Positions 1 through 11,337 of a stretch of DNA of 64,000 nt are shown in pieces. The translations under genes were made by a program, and so were the position numbers. Source of the stretch: Gnetum montanum (Eukaryota; Streptophyta; Gnetopsida; Gnetales; Gnetaceae); assembly GCA_015680685.1 (NCBI GenBank), contig MNCI01008582.1:195068-259067 (forward strand), given 5' to 3'. Below the pieces are notes generated by a model, which searched no databases, had not been told where the DNA came from, and saw only the letters and a list, made by a program, of their open reading frames with translations. Each line of letters starts with the position of its first letter. The first letter of the stretch is position 1.

Positions 1-1290
1 ATGAACACATTCTAATAAAACCCCTTCTGAAATCCTGTCTATATAAGATTCCATCTTTAATGATAAATTTTTTTACCTTTTTGATGAAAGCTCACTTTTG
101 ATGTGTAGTTAAATTATTCGAAACCTTTCTTATGTCAAGGAATTCAAGAATTTTATCATACTAGTTTTCTTTATGAGCCTTAAGCACACATACTTCATCA
201 CCTCTAGCCATTAACTTGGCTAACCCATTCTTTTGATAGTTTTGCATATTTCCAATGAAAAGATGAAACCTTGAAGTTTTATGAGCCATTTTTCTCTTTT
301 CAACCCAATTTCATTTTAAGCTAAAAATTGTTTAATCGTAGGTTCTATTAGCATAATGTGAACTAGTGAGCTTTCCAAATAATATTTGAAATGCTGAAGT
401 GCCTTAATGACTGCAAATGCCAATTTTTTAAAGTTTGAATAATTTAATTTTGAAAATTTTAACTAATACCCAAAAAATCCGATCAGTTCATCTTGACCTT
501 CATCTTTTTGAGTTAAAATAGTAGAAATTGAATCATTAGAAGCAAAATCATATAACCAAAAGTCTTCCTTTAATTTTGGTTTTACCAAGTATGTTGCTTC
601 TTGAATAGCCCTTTTGATTTTTGTTAAGGCTCTCTCTTATTCTAGTGTTTTCTTTGTTAGGATATCTTTCTTTAGCATATGCATCAAAGGTTTAGTAATT
701 TTAGTGAATCTAGGGATAAATTTCTTAATAAAATTTATCCTTTCAAAGAAATATCTAAGAGATTTTTTACTTGTAGGATGCTCGATATTCTGTACTACTT
801 GAATTTGGGAATTATCTATAGTAATTCCTTCTTGATAGATTACATGGCCTAGTAAAATTTTAGACTTAAATCAAATAGTACATTTCTTAGGAGTTAATGA
901 AATATCATACTCATGACATTTTTTAAAATATTCTTGAAGATGACCAATATGATCTTCCTTTCTTTTAGAAAAGACAATGATATCATCTAAATAAACCATA
1001 ACGAACTCACCTATTAAGCCTTTAAAGGCTAAATCCATTACTCTTTGAATAGTAGCTCTAGCATTTGATAATCTAAATGACATTCTTTGGTAAGAAAAGG
1101 TTTTCCATTTGGTGATAAATGTTGTTTTATATTTGTCACCCTTATTTACCATGATCTTTGGAATCTTAATAGATTTGAAATTCACTAATTCATAAGCTTG
1201 ATCATGTGGATTCTATATATCTTTTTTTGATAACAAAATTTTTGCTAAACTTATGTTCATAATCAATCACCTTTTTGATAATGGAATTTG
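1..1290 (-). pseudogene. Element D reverse transcriptase plus linked RNase H (broken)
   Basis: Positions 1290 to about 820 encode the palm and fingers of a gypsy reverse transcriptase. Visible motifs are FRLSNARATIQRVMD (from MPFGLxNAPATFQ) and the catalytic block VYLDDIIVFSK, with both aspartates kept. LTPKKC follows, then the connection segment (residues like FIPRFTKITKPL). From about 620 to 250 an RNase H follows, with LKEDFWLYDFASNDSIS and FAVIKALQHFKYYL. The longest unbroken piece is 871-1185. Stops and frameshifts interrupt it, and nothing suggests function. The integrase should follow outside the window. Confidence 0.8.
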
Positions 1291-1429
1291 TCTTAAATCT
1301 TGACATTGTTTCAGGTATGATTTAACTTTTGAATTCTTGTTTCTTAAGAATCAAAGTAATTGATCATCATCTTTGACTACTTGTAAATGCTTTATGCTCT
1401 CTAGTATTGATGGCTAATGTTCATTCTCA

Positions 1430-1860
1430 ATTGTTACTTCTTTGTACCCTTCTATCGTTTTGACATCTAATGTTAAAGATGCTTTTGCAAAGTCATCTAC
1501 TATATAATTATCCTTCCTACCTATATGTTCCATTTGGTAATGATAAAATTGATCTAGCATTTTGTAGAAAAGTTGTTTATAAGATCATAAGAATGAGCTT
1601 TTTACCACAAAATTACCTTTAATCTATTCACAAAATAATCTTAAATCTCCTTTTATGATGATTAACTTGATTTCTTTTTCCAATGTTGTTTTAATTCCAA
1701 TATTCAAAGCTTCATATTTAGCCTTGTTGTTAGTACAAAGAAAAGATAGATGAATTACTTTGAATATTTATGGGGAATCATACTTTACTAGAACTATTCT
1801 GAATCTTTCACTCTTAGAGTTACAAGAACCATTAAAGTATAGTTCCCATTTGCTCTCATC
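1430..1860 (-). pseudogene. Element D extra RNase H domain, upstream of the RT
   Basis: The minus strand encodes LYFNGSCNSKS, then LCTNNKAKYEALNIGIK, a KGDLRLF segment and RKDNYIVDDFAKASL. These are the ordered landmarks of the additional (archaeal-like) RNase H of Tat-type elements: YFDGA, TNNxAEYEA, GDSxL and NxxADxLA. The first aspartate has become asparagine and there are two in-frame stops. The domain lies between the protease (2027-2422) and the reverse transcriptase (871-1185). In element A it follows the RT-linked RNase H instead. The same unusual order is seen in element B, so a local rearrangement is unlikely. Confidence 0.7.
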
Positions 1861-2026
1861 TTGAGATTCTTCTTTCTCCAAGTTATCAAATTCTTGAAGT
1901 GTGTAAATTTTGGTCTTAAAAGCTTTTGTTTCAATTTACTTTATTCTTTTCATTTGAAGTAATGTTTTCATTCATCAAAGGCTCACTATATATGTATATT
2001 TTATTTAGCTTCCCTTTTTAATGTAG

Positions 2027-2422
2027 CTACATATGAGAATAATTTGTTGATATGTAACCAAAGAAATTCTTACTCCAACTTCTGCTCAACAAAATACTAT
2101 GTGAATTTGGTATATTTGCTACTTGAATTGTTACTCTATTCTTTACATGAGGTTTTAAAGCGATTTCTAATAGAACATTGGGCAACTGACTAACAATTTT
2201 TACTTTACTTTTGTCCACTTGGATGATCTTTTTATTGGATTTTTCAAAATCAAACCAAGTTTTTTTCATAGACAATGATATAATAGTAGATGTAGCTCTA
2301 GAATCAACCAAAAAATTATGAAGATATTTGTCTTTTAACTTCATTTTCAATAGAAAAGGAGAAGCTTCCTTGTCAAGAGTACAACTATAGCTAGTTTTTG
2401 CTATCTTATCAATGTTAGACAC
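2027..2422 (-). pseudogene. Element D aspartic protease
   Basis: The 131-residue open stretch carries the protease active-site loop FLVDSRATSTIISLS. The expected D-S/T-G-A-T has arginine for glycine, so it should be inactive. The C-terminal flap-side motif SILLSRSWSKNFFG corresponds to LILGRSWL. Element B encodes a close match at 6720-7030 (LVDFGATSTLMSLS, then LLLSRCWS). The protease would cut the Gag-Pol polyprotein during particle maturation. Gag remnants lie upstream (higher coordinates) and the extra RNase H downstream. Confidence 0.75.
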
Positions 2423-2679
2423 ATAGCTTAATTCTAATTCTCCAACTCTCCTTTTACCTTTAATAAACTCTAAAGCCTTTCTTTGCTAATCTCAAATTTA
2501 TAAAAATTAATATATGCTAACATTGGCCTTAACATGTTTGAGATCCTTAATTAGATCATATTTTCCATCTCCATGAAATCTTGGTACCTTCATCCATTTA
2601 TTAAAACATTGATTTTGAATAGTTTACTTTACTTGATCTTCTTTACTTTTATTTTTTCTCTTCTACTTGGTTCAAAATA

Positions 2680-3992
2680 TTTCTCTTAATGGATGGATCA
2701 GAAATAATGTTTGGAGGCTTGGAAGTAATTAACCTTTCTTTTGATCAAATATTTAATCCATTTTCTTCATTATTATTACACTCTTCATCTTATGATATAT
2801 CCTCTTCAGAACTTGATAGGGAAGAGGTATCACTAGATCCATTATTAGATTCAATAGCAAGAAATTTGGACATAGTAAGATCATTTTCATCTTCATTATC
2901 TACTAAGTTAGTATCTTGATGCTTATAATTTCTATTTTTCTTTGCTTCCTTGATTTTAACTTTTGCCAAAGCTTTTTCTAGTTTTACTACTTTGTTGGAC
3001 AAGTCTCTTATTAATTTTCCTTTATCAAATTCTTTGCTTTTAGACTCTAACTCTACCTAAATACAAGATGAACCCATTAATGCTTTAAGTTGAGCAAAAT
3101 CTTGCATAAGAACCATCATTTTCTCTTTTCTTTTTTGAAGTTGTGATATTTTCTTCATGATTTAAGTTCAATTGTTTTTCTAATTGTATGGCTTCACTAA
3201 GGTAGTCATTTGGTATTAGCAAGTTTGGAGTTTTTTATAACCAAATTGAAATATTGGGATTCACAGCCTTAAGATAAGTATCTTTACAAATTTCTTCTAA
3301 TTGTCTATATTGTCTTTGAAAGAGCTCACAAATTTTTTGAAATTTAATATTGAAATCTCTAATTAACTCTTTAACTCCTTGCTTAGATTACACTAGCTCA
3401 TAGTATAGTTGTTGTTGATCCAATTAGTTGCCAAACTAGGCCAAGAAAAGATTCTTCATATCATCCCACCTTATGATACTATTTCTTGGTAAGTTTAAAT
3501 ACCAAATTTAAGTCATATCTTTTAAATTTTCTATAAACAAAACCTACAAGCTTGGCCTTGATGTTGAATATTTACATGAGCTAAAGCTAAATCAAATAAA
3601 TGAATGTATTCTTTAGCCAAGTAATCTTTTCAAAGAATAAAAAGCTTAGGTAAATATTTGTAAACTACCTTAGGAATATTATTGTAATTTTGAAATCCTA
3701 ATGGTGTAACTAATTTCCAAGGATTTTTCATCCTATTAGAATTCATTTTGATTGTTGAACTCTTATACTTCTTTGACCTTCTCTTATAGAATAATAAGCT
3801 AGATAGAAGAGGTGATCTCTTTATCCTTCTAGTTTTTACTGCACTACTTGTTCCAACCTTAAACATCTTTTTCTGTTCTTCTTTCGATGAATAAGCAATC
3901 TTATAATCAAGAATTTCTTTGGAACCTTTGAAATATTCCAAACTATCAGTTTTTTTGGTCCTAAACCTAAAATAGTACCTAATTTCTTTCAA
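2680..3992 (-). pseudogene. Element D gag remnants
   Basis: This stretch upstream of the protease has two longer open pieces: 3630-3992 (120 aa, very basic) and 2790-3002. The 2790-3002 piece is a Lys-rich coiled-coil-like stretch followed by a Ser/Asp/Glu-rich acidic tail. B encodes a similar pair at about 6080-6330 (KAMSKIKIKED, then a Ser-rich acidic stretch), which supports a shared gag C-terminus. I see no intact zinc knuckle. Stops and frameshifts are frequent. The call as gag rests mainly on position and on the match to B. Confidence 0.55.
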
Positions 3993-4013
3993 GCCCTTCT
4001 AGCAATAAAAGAA
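3987..4013 (-). other. Element D primer binding site, degenerate tRNA-Asn type
   Basis: The reverse complement reads GTTCTTTTATTGCTAGAAGG followed by GCTTGAA. Element A has GTTTTCTGGCGCTAGAAGGA followed by GGGCTTGAA just inside its 5' LTR. The shared GCTAGAAGG...GCTTGAA core suggests the same tRNA-Asn primer, with the leading TGGC damaged. This would put the inner edge of the D 5' LTR at about 4014. The sequence is short and decayed. Confidence 0.4.
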
Positions 4014-4022
4014 CTATTGGTG

Positions 4023-5900
4023 TGCTAGTACTATTGATCTCTTTGAATGTAATGAGCTGTAAACTTATGAACTTAGGTAATAAATTTTCTTGCCCTCATA
4101 GTGCCAAAAGAACTATTGGTGATCATTTGGAACCACCAATGTTGGGGCCTCTGGATATTGTGAACTTTGGTATCATGGGAAATGAAGGTGTTTTCCAAAT
4201 AGGGTTTAGGTGCTTACTGGTCTCTGGAAACTCCAAGGCCTAAATACCTTCAAATAGACTCAATGGTTACATAAGTATGTGTTTACTATTATAAATGTTG
4301 AAATGGTTGGGTTGTGGGTGAAACTACAATTAGTTGTCATAAAAGAAATTCAAATAACTTTGTCAAATACTGTGAGTTGTTGAAGGTTCCTATTTTGTCA
4401 TAAAAGAAATTCAAATAACTTTTTCACTTAGTCTATATAGTCCATATAGTCCATTACTTATTATAAATAAAATTTTACAAAAAAATTTTAGCACAACTCT
4501 CCCAATCTACTCCTAATTTTCCCTAGAGAGAAAGTTCCATAAGAAAACTAGTAATAGAGTGAGATTTAATGGACTTAGAAAGAGAAAAGAAAAGAAAAAA
4601 TAGATTTGTGTGGCATCTCAAATATTTAAGTAAGATAAATTGACATGAGGAAACACTTCACAATAAAGCTATTCCAATTCAATCTAATTATAGATTTTCT
4701 AAACCCTTTGAGCTAAACAAGAAATCTCATAAAAAAAACTTTATTACACTACCAAAAATGCTACATAAACCACAAAGTATGAGCTTATATTTTGGCTAGT
4801 TAATAGTTTTCAAGAATTACATTCAATAGAGCCTTTAGAAAAATTTGACAATTTGAGGATTTAAATACTAAGGTAATATACTTAAGACAATGAAGCTATT
4901 TTAGTCATCTCAAAATATCAAACATTTTCATAGATCTGCTATGCTCAAAATAGGCAATTTCATTAAGAAATTACTATTAAATTACTCTAGAGGTTTTTCA
5001 ACAACATAAGCTCTTTTATGACAAAGCTTAATAGAAGTCTAATATTGCACAAAAATAGAACTATAAAAACAACCTAGAAAAAATTTCAAAATTAAATGTC
5101 AAGCATGATACTATCTAAACCTTTAGCTAAGTAACTAAAAAAATGGGAATAAATGAACTCATAGGATTAAAACAAAGAAGTTGAATTAATGTCTTTAGCA
5201 AGCCATGCTTTTACAATCTTCAATCCTCTTAAAAATTTCCCCATTCCCCCTTTAATTCTACCCTTTAGGTCCTTATATACTGACTTTAGGGTAGTTATAA
5301 TAATCATGAGAGGTTAAGGATGTTACAAATATCTTCTGAAAGATCAAGGGTTTGATCCTAAAAGCCAAAACCATTGGAGACCATTTGATGACCATAGTTT
5401 AAATTAGCACTAGGTGCCATGCCATGGCTATTGATTTCTTGGATGTTCATTGCAACAACTTTGCATAAAAACTTTGGATAAAATTTCATATTTTCATGAG
5501 CACCATTTTTGAAATTTTGGAATTTTATTTTAAGTTTTATTAACTTCCTCTTAATGTTTATCAAATTCCTAATTAAAATATAATATACCTTGATTGGACA
5601 TATCCCTCATGTGAATCTAGTGTTCTCCTCTAAAGTTTCTTTGAAATATCACCTTTATAACCTTTACCTTATATTTGATATTGGGCTATCTTCAAATATG
5701 TTTTTTATAAAACCAAAGTATCATAACTTTATTCACTTTTTTAGAGCCTACCAAGAATCAACACTACTCCATAATAATGGTGAAAATATGACAACGAAAT
5801 GCTATAGATCCAAGAATCCCAATTTGGTTATGAAGAACTCCAAATGTAAATAATTTAGCTAACATTTATAGTGGAGCTATAGAATTAGAAAGACAATTGA
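4023..5900. other. Non-coding stretch between elements D and B, probably LTR and leader remnants
   Basis: No coding signal is convincing here. The D 5' LTR should begin at about 4016 and run rightward, and the leader of B should end near 5.9 kb. I could not define the outer ends of either LTR. A 27 bp sequence containing TCATAAAAGAAATTCAAATA occurs twice, 60 bp apart, near 4337 and 4397. The open frames at 4022-4243, 5358-5564 and 5590-5853 show no family motif. Confidence 0.4.
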
Positions 5901-5984
5901 GTTTAATTCCAAATAACATTCATCCTTCTATGAAAGAGCCTCGAAAATGAGTATTTACTTTTCAAAATTTAACTTAATCCAGGA

Positions 5985-6650
5985 TATTATCTTTAATTAG
6001 CGGTTCCATAGAGTTTCAAAGTGAAGATATTGGTAAAGATAAGCTTTTAAGAGAAATGTGAAAGAAAATCATTAAATTATAAAAAGCTATGTCAAAAATA
6101 AAAATCAAAGAAGATAATATATTTAGACAAACTAAAAGATCAAATATCCAAGCTAAACTCAAAGATATTGAAGGAAAGGAAACCTTGGATAATTTGAATC
6201 TAATAGAATTTAAATAGGAATTTAGAAAATCTATGAACCAAGCTATACATTACTTAGAAAGGACATCTAGTAGCAAGACATATGAGGGCTCAGAATCAAG
6301 ATACTCATCCAATGATGATTTTAATAACAATGAAGAGCCTAGATATGAGCTCAAAAATATGAAAAAGAATTAACTACATCTAGGCCACCAAATTTAATAC
6401 CTAAAACTACTAGAGAAAGAAAAGTATTTAAAGAAAAACAAAAATCAAAGGAGAAAATTCAACCAAATGAAGAAAGTCATCAAGATTATTTCCCAAGAAT
6501 ATTTAAAAAACCAAGATTGTATACTAAAGAAGGATATGATATAATAGAAGATCTAAAAAGGATTAAAGCTAATATTAGCTTATATTAATTAATTCAAATT
6601 AAAGGATGCTCAAAGAGGAATTTAGAATGGATTAGACATAGAAATCAAGT
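5985..6650 (+). pseudogene. Element B gag C-terminal remnant
   Basis: Recognisable pieces are a lysine-rich helical segment (MSKIKIKED) and a Ser-rich, acidic segment (SSSKTYEGSESRYSSNDD) followed by a basic stretch. Element D encodes the same arrangement on the other strand at 3002-2790. No capsid or zinc-knuckle motif can be read. The piece sits directly upstream of the protease. Assignment as gag is by position and by similarity to D. Confidence 0.45.
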
Positions 6651-6699
6651 TAATGATGTTACTAAAAACTACATTTATAACATTGATAAATCTACTAGT

Positions 6700-7030
6700 A
6701 AGATCTTAGTTATCGTTAATAAAGATGCTTCACCTTTCTTATTAACTCTTAAGTTGAAAGGGACATATCTGCACAATTGCTTAGTTGATTTCGGAGCTAC
6801 TTCCACGCTAATGTCCCTATCAATATGGAATCAGCTAGGATTAAAACTAGAATAATATGATAAGAAAATGTTTCAAGTTGATAAGAGTAAAGTAAAGATA
6901 ATAGATGCTTTAGACCCCAGAATTAAAAGTAGGATTGTCATCCAAGTAGCTAATATTTTTGACTCCTATAGCTTATTATTAAGTAGATGTTGGAGCTAAA
7001 ATTTCTTTGGATATATAGCCACATATTACT
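6700..7030 (+). pseudogene. Element B aspartic protease
   Basis: The translation shows KDASPFLLTLKLKGTYLHN, then the active-site loop LVDFGATSTLMSLS, then VIQVANIF and LLLSRCWS. The active-site loop has Phe where Ser/Thr is usual (D-F-G-A-T). The order and spacing match element D at 2422-2027 almost residue for residue. In-frame TAA and TAG codons break it (for example after KLE and before NFFG). Confidence 0.75.
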
Positions 7031-7194
7031 CACACATATGGTTGCAATGGAAAGGAGAACCAAAACATATTTATATATATTGTAAGGCATTAATGATAAA
7101 ATAATGTGACTTCAAATAGAAAGAATAAAGAGATTAAAGCTATAGAAGTTAAATTAGAGGTTAGCTCAATTCAAGAAATATAGTTGATGTATTT

Positions 7195-7660
7195 TGAAAA
7201 TCAACTAGAATAATTATAGCAATTATATTTTGATGGAGCTTGTAATTCCAAAGGAATGGGAGTTGTTATTATTTTGATCAACCTAAAGAATCATGTTGAA
7301 TCAAGAGTTATAAAATTATAAAGCCCTTGTACTAATAATAGAGCCAGATATGAAGCTATGTGCAAAGGATTAAAAATGACACATGACAAGGGAATTCAAA
7401 AATTAGAAGTTAAAGAAAATTCAAAACTTATATGTAACTAGGTTAGAAGAAAATGTAGGATCAAAAGCTCATTCCTTTAAACTTATAAACAAATGGCAAT
7501 GAGATTTCTTATATGTTTTAGAGAATATGAGATTGAAAATATTCCAAGTAAAAATAATTAGAAGGCTAATGAACTTTCAATAGTGACTTTAACTCTTGAC
7601 TTGTCAAAGATAACTAAATGTCATAAAATATTGATTAAATTAGAATCATAACTAAATAAT
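7195..7660 (+). pseudogene. Element B extra RNase H domain, upstream of the RT
   Basis: The plus strand encodes LYFDGACNSKGMGVVI, then SPCTNNRARYEAMCKGLK, LEVKENSKLIC and later a degraded NIPSKNN...ANELS. These match the extra RNase H of Tat-type elements, which in element A has YFDGAST, TNNMAEYEG and VRSDSMLVIN. Here the domain follows the protease and precedes the RT, as in element D. The first two catalytic acids of the landmarks are readable (D in YFDGA, E in RYEA), but stops occur before and after. Confidence 0.75.
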
Positions 7661-7929
7661 CATTGATAATGAGGATTGCATTCAAGTTTTTGAGGATGAT
7701 CATTAAATAAATCAATTCCTTAAAAATATGGAAGAATTCAAAGATCAAATTCATTGGAAAGATGATTTAAGATCAAAAGAAAGAAGAATACCTCAAAAGA
7801 TGTTACAATCGGAAGAAGAAGTTAGACAAAAATTACTTAAAGGATCCGATGTTCAAAATCTTGAAGATCAAGCTTATGAAACATTATATTTAGAATGTCA
7901 AGATATTTCAAGGTGTCTAAATATTAGAA

Positions 7930-9180
7930 TAGAACATTAACCAAACATTAAATAACAAATGATGCAAAGCCTTAAGGAAATTTTGGATAGTTTTTCTTCG
8001 TTATATGACCATTTGAAAACTTTTTGTCCTAATAATATAGCACATAAAATTCCTTTAGTGAAAGGATTACAAGATAATTAAATAGAAGTTCAAAAATTTT
8101 AATCTAGTTTTCGAACTAGCAATGGAAGCTAACATTATAAAGTTACTATGTGCTTGCATAATATATCCAGTTAAATACTAAGCTTGGATAGCTAATTTAG
8201 TACCATCCATGAAAATGAAATGAGACATAATACTATGTGTTGATTTTGGAAACTTGAATGAATCTTTAATTAAGGATATGTAATAACTCCTAATACTTGA
8301 TGAAATGCTGATAAAAGTATCAAGGTGTCAATTATACTAATTTCCAAATGGATCTTTAGGCTATAATCAAATAAAAGTGGACAAGAATGATATATACAAA
8401 ATGAGAAAAAATTGTAGAATGCCCTTTGGCTTATCAAATATAGGGGCTACCTTTTAATGAGCTATGGATATAGCTTTTAAAAGGGCTTATTGGGAAAATT
8501 GTCCTCATTTATTTAGATGATATTATAGTTTATTTGAAGCATGATTCAGATCATATATTTTACCTACAGAAAATATTTAGTAGACGTAAAAATTTGGTAT
8601 TTCCTTAAATCCAAAAAATGTGTTTTTGGAGTCAAATCAAATAGTTTACATGGGAATATAATTTGTCAAAAAGGAATAGTTATTGATCAACCTAGAATAG
8701 AAGCTAATCAAGTATAGAACATCCTATAAATAAGAAAGTGCTAAGGTCTCTCTTTGGAAAGGTCAATTTTGAAGAAAAATTGTACCAAGATTTATAAAAA
8801 TAAAAAATCCACTTTCACAAATGTTAAAAAAGGATGTTGAAGAGTGAAAGACCAAAGAATTACTTGAGGATTTAGAAAAAAATAAGAGAGAAATTTTAGA
8901 AGCCTCATATTTGGGAAAACCAAAATTAAATGAGGATTTCTAGTTATATGCCTTTTCCTCAATAGACTCACTAGTTGCAATATTAATACAAAAATATGGA
9001 ATAGAAGAAAAGCTAATTGAATTTTTTATTACCAATTAAAAATATTTTAAAAGAATTACTCTAAGCTTGAAAAATAAGCATCCACTATGATTAATTCTTT
9101 AGAACATTTTAAATATTATTTATTGAATACTATGATTTATATTATGACTATAGAGCCACCTGTAAGACAATTTTTATCAC
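7930..9180 (+). pseudogene. Element B reverse transcriptase and linked RNase H
   Basis: Visible RT pieces are DFGNLNESLIKDM (from DFRxLNxxxxKD), FPNGSLGYNQIKVDKND (from DGxSGYNQI), CRMPFGLSNIGATF and a disrupted L-D-D-I-I-V block near 8515-8535. SLNPK and the connection region follow. From about 8860 a decayed RNase H follows (LGKPKLNEDF...SSIDSLVAILIQ) ending in LEHFKYYLLNTMIYI. Frameshifts and stops are frequent, so no protein is possible. Integrase sequence follows. Confidence 0.75.
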
Positions 9181-9439
9181 AAAATAAAATGAAACTCAAA
9201 GAGCTAAATGGATGATCGAGCTTCAATAGTTTAGGTTTACTATAGAAACATTTAAAATAGTTAAGAATATGAAATTAGCTAGAATGATGATAAGAGAATT
9301 TGAACAAGAAGTTTTAGCTCTTTTTGAAATTATGAATTAGTACGATGACATAGTAAAATTTATTATTAGCCAAGAAATTCCCAAGATTTTATCAAAAAGT
9401 AAGAAAAGAGCATTCATAATCAAGACAAAGAAGTACATT

Positions 9440-9919
9440 TTTACTTAGGATATTTTATATACAAGATATTTTAGAGGTATCTTGCTACAGTATCCATCTA
9501 ACCAAAAAATTAAAGAAATTCTAAAGCAATTTCATAATCATGAGAGCTTATATTATGAATCTCGTAGAACCACAATGTAACATATATTGAGATATGGTCT
9601 ATATTGGACCACTATATCCAAGAATCTTAGAGATAAAATTTTAACTTTCCATAAGCATCAGATTAATGGATAAAACCTAAAAAGGACTAATGCTCCACTA
9701 AAACTAGTAATAGTAGAGAGACCTTTCCAAATGTGGGGTTAAATATTATAAGAGCTATTACCCCATCAAAGCAAGGCATAGGTTTATTTTGATAGCTACT
9801 AACTATTTCACTAAGAAGCTAAATCATTAAGAAGAAGTACATCCTATTGCATGATTAAGTTTCTTGAATAATACATTGTAAATTGGTTTGAAATGTTAGA
9901 ATCTCTAGTTACTGATAAT
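9440..9919 (+). pseudogene. Element B integrase, N-terminal part
   Basis: The zinc-binding region is partly readable: a segment like ILKQFHNHE (first His pair) and YGLYWTTISKNLRDK (from YWPxMxxD). The start of the core follows near 9690-9800. The coding sequence reaches ESLVTDN at 9895-9919, the second catalytic Asp block, and is cut there by the insertion of element C. The remainder is at 32407. Confidence 0.7.
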
Positions 9920-9977
9920 TGTGACATCCCATTCCTGGATGTCTTAAAAACATGTTCAATCATTGCTTAATCCATCA
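9920..9977 (-). mobile_element. Element C 3' LTR, first fragment (58 bp)
   Basis: The TGTGACATCC start matches the other LTR of C at 31915. After 58 bp it is interrupted by element A and resumes at 24028. The five bases before it, ATAAT, recur after the other LTR (32407-32411). Confidence 0.9.
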
Positions 9978-10240
9978 TGAAACACCGTGAAAAATTACGG
10001 GTCGGCCTCAGGCAAAGATTCGCAATTCAAGCGAGAGCACGCTCCAGCTTGGTTCCAGGAAAAGTTTATGCTCTATTACACATGACAGCGTAATGAGTGT
10101 AATAAGCTCCAAAATAGTCAAAGGATGAATCTAGAGAAGTGCAACAGTTTGACGCTTTTCCTCGCGGCACATGAATAACTTATTTTTACGCTTGTTACGT
10201 GGCGGTGCGTACCATTGCGTATGTTATCATCCAAGTTGCA

Positions 10241-10388
10241 CATTGTTTACGCTTCATTACGCGCAGCTGCGTAGTGAGCGTAAGGTATACATTGTTTACG
10301 CTTTGTTATGCGCAGCTGCGTAGTGAGCGTAAAGTTGTACATTGTTTACGCTTCATTACGCACAGCTCCGTAGAGAACGTAAAGCAAC
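10241..10388 (+). repeat. Three palindromic 49-50 bp repeats in the U3 of element A
   Basis: CATTGTTTACGCTT starts at 10241, 10290 and 10340. Each unit carries TTTACGCT near its start and AGCGTAAA near its end around a central GCAGCTGC, so each is one long imperfect inverted repeat. The same array is in the 3' LTR at about 22930-23077. A related arm pair (ATTACGCTCAT and ATGAGTGTAAT) follows downstream. Position upstream of the TATA box suggests an enhancer-like role, which is inference. Confidence 0.8.
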
Positions 10389-10629
10389 TCTAAGCTTATT
10401 GCTTTTACACCAGATTACGCTCATACATGCAACGCAATGCGAATGAGTGTAATACAGCCTGAAAGCAATTAAAGCACACTCAGCATGTGCCTACTCCTCA
10501 CACACACAAGACGCAAACAAGCGTGTTGTGCGTAGTCACAGTCTGACTTAAAAGATCATGCCAGCAGGGCCCGCAATATCCGGGACCCACATCATCAAGG
10601 TTGCGCCTTTTCCACAAAACGTCGCGGCC

Positions 10630-10637
10630 TATAAATA
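10630..10637 (+). promoter_or_regulatory. LTR TATA box of element A
   Basis: TATAAATA lies in a GC-rich setting (GCGGCC just before) about 650 bp into the LTR. It is preserved at 23321-23328 in the 3' LTR. It is the best candidate for the pol II promoter that makes the genomic RNA, which would start about 25-35 bp downstream. Confidence 0.6.
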
Positions 10638-11337
10638 ACCCAGTTGACAAAGATACAGAGGTTGGAAAATTAGAGAAGAAAAAGCATATTTCTGAGCACC
10701 AGAGCACTTAGCACTTTGGAGCAGAGATACAGAGAACAACGCTTTGGCAATCGTGGACATCATCACCTTACAGCCGAAGCAGAGTATAGTTCGATTTGAG
10801 CACCGGTGATAGGAGCAATCTTTCTGCTGAAAAGACTCTATCAATTAGAAACAGTTGATCGGTAGACATCAAAGCTTGGCCTGCCTTGCATCTCAGCTTT
10901 AGCCCACGAGGTAGATCGGACTTCTGTTTAGACCGTTTTGCTTGTTGTTCTGTGCTTGTTTCACATCCTGTAATCGGGGATTCCCCAGTGTAATTTCTCA
11001 TACAAAATATACATTTGTAAGTCAAAGCGCAGATCTTGAAGCTTCGAGCTTCTCTTATGTCAACCTTCTTTTATCGTGTTTAGCATTATCGCCGTTGCAA
11101 TCCAACTACATTTTTTTCCCCTTGTTTTACCACTCTTCGAAACAGATCGCTTTCTCTCCATGTAATTTTCATCGTTTTACCGACCTATAAGTCCCTGTCT
11201 GATCGACAAGACTGTTCAGGGCATCGCGGATTTGTTTTTCCAGCATAGCCCTCGCACGGATCCGTGGCTAAAACTGTGTACGCCGGAATCTCGATCGGTA
11301 TTTCTAGCTGCCGACATTTTCTGTCGTTACAGTTTTC

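Larger units (their letters stand above)
1..4015 (-). mobile_element. Element D: decayed Ty3/gypsy element, left part outside the window
   Basis: Reading leftward on the minus strand there are gag remnants, an aspartic protease, an RNase H domain, a reverse transcriptase and the RT-linked RNase H. The integrase would lie beyond position 1. The protease and gag resemble those of element B, so D and B are two copies of one family in opposite orientation. Many stops and frameshifts break the frame. A degenerate tRNA-Asn-type primer site near 3987-4013 marks the inner edge of its 5' LTR. Confidence 0.8.
5900..9919 (+). mobile_element. Element B, left part (gag to integrase), interrupted by element C
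   Basis: The plus strand carries, in order, a gag C-terminus, protease, extra RNase H, RT, RNase H and the start of integrase. The integrase stops at 9919, exactly where the LTR of element C begins, and resumes at 32407. The flanking ATAAT at 9915-9919 and 32407-32411 is the target duplication of C. The element is old: stops occur every few dozen codons and CG is nearly absent. Its own LTRs were not delimited. Confidence 0.8.
9978..11331 (+). repeat. Element A 5' LTR
   Basis: It aligns end to end with 22669-24022 and has exactly the same length. In the first 120 bp I count seven differences, six of them C/T or G/A transitions, so the copy is not brand new. The U3 holds an array of palindromic 50 bp units, and a TATAAATA box lies at 10630. 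The LTR ends in GTTACA six bases before the primer site. Confidence 0.95.
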
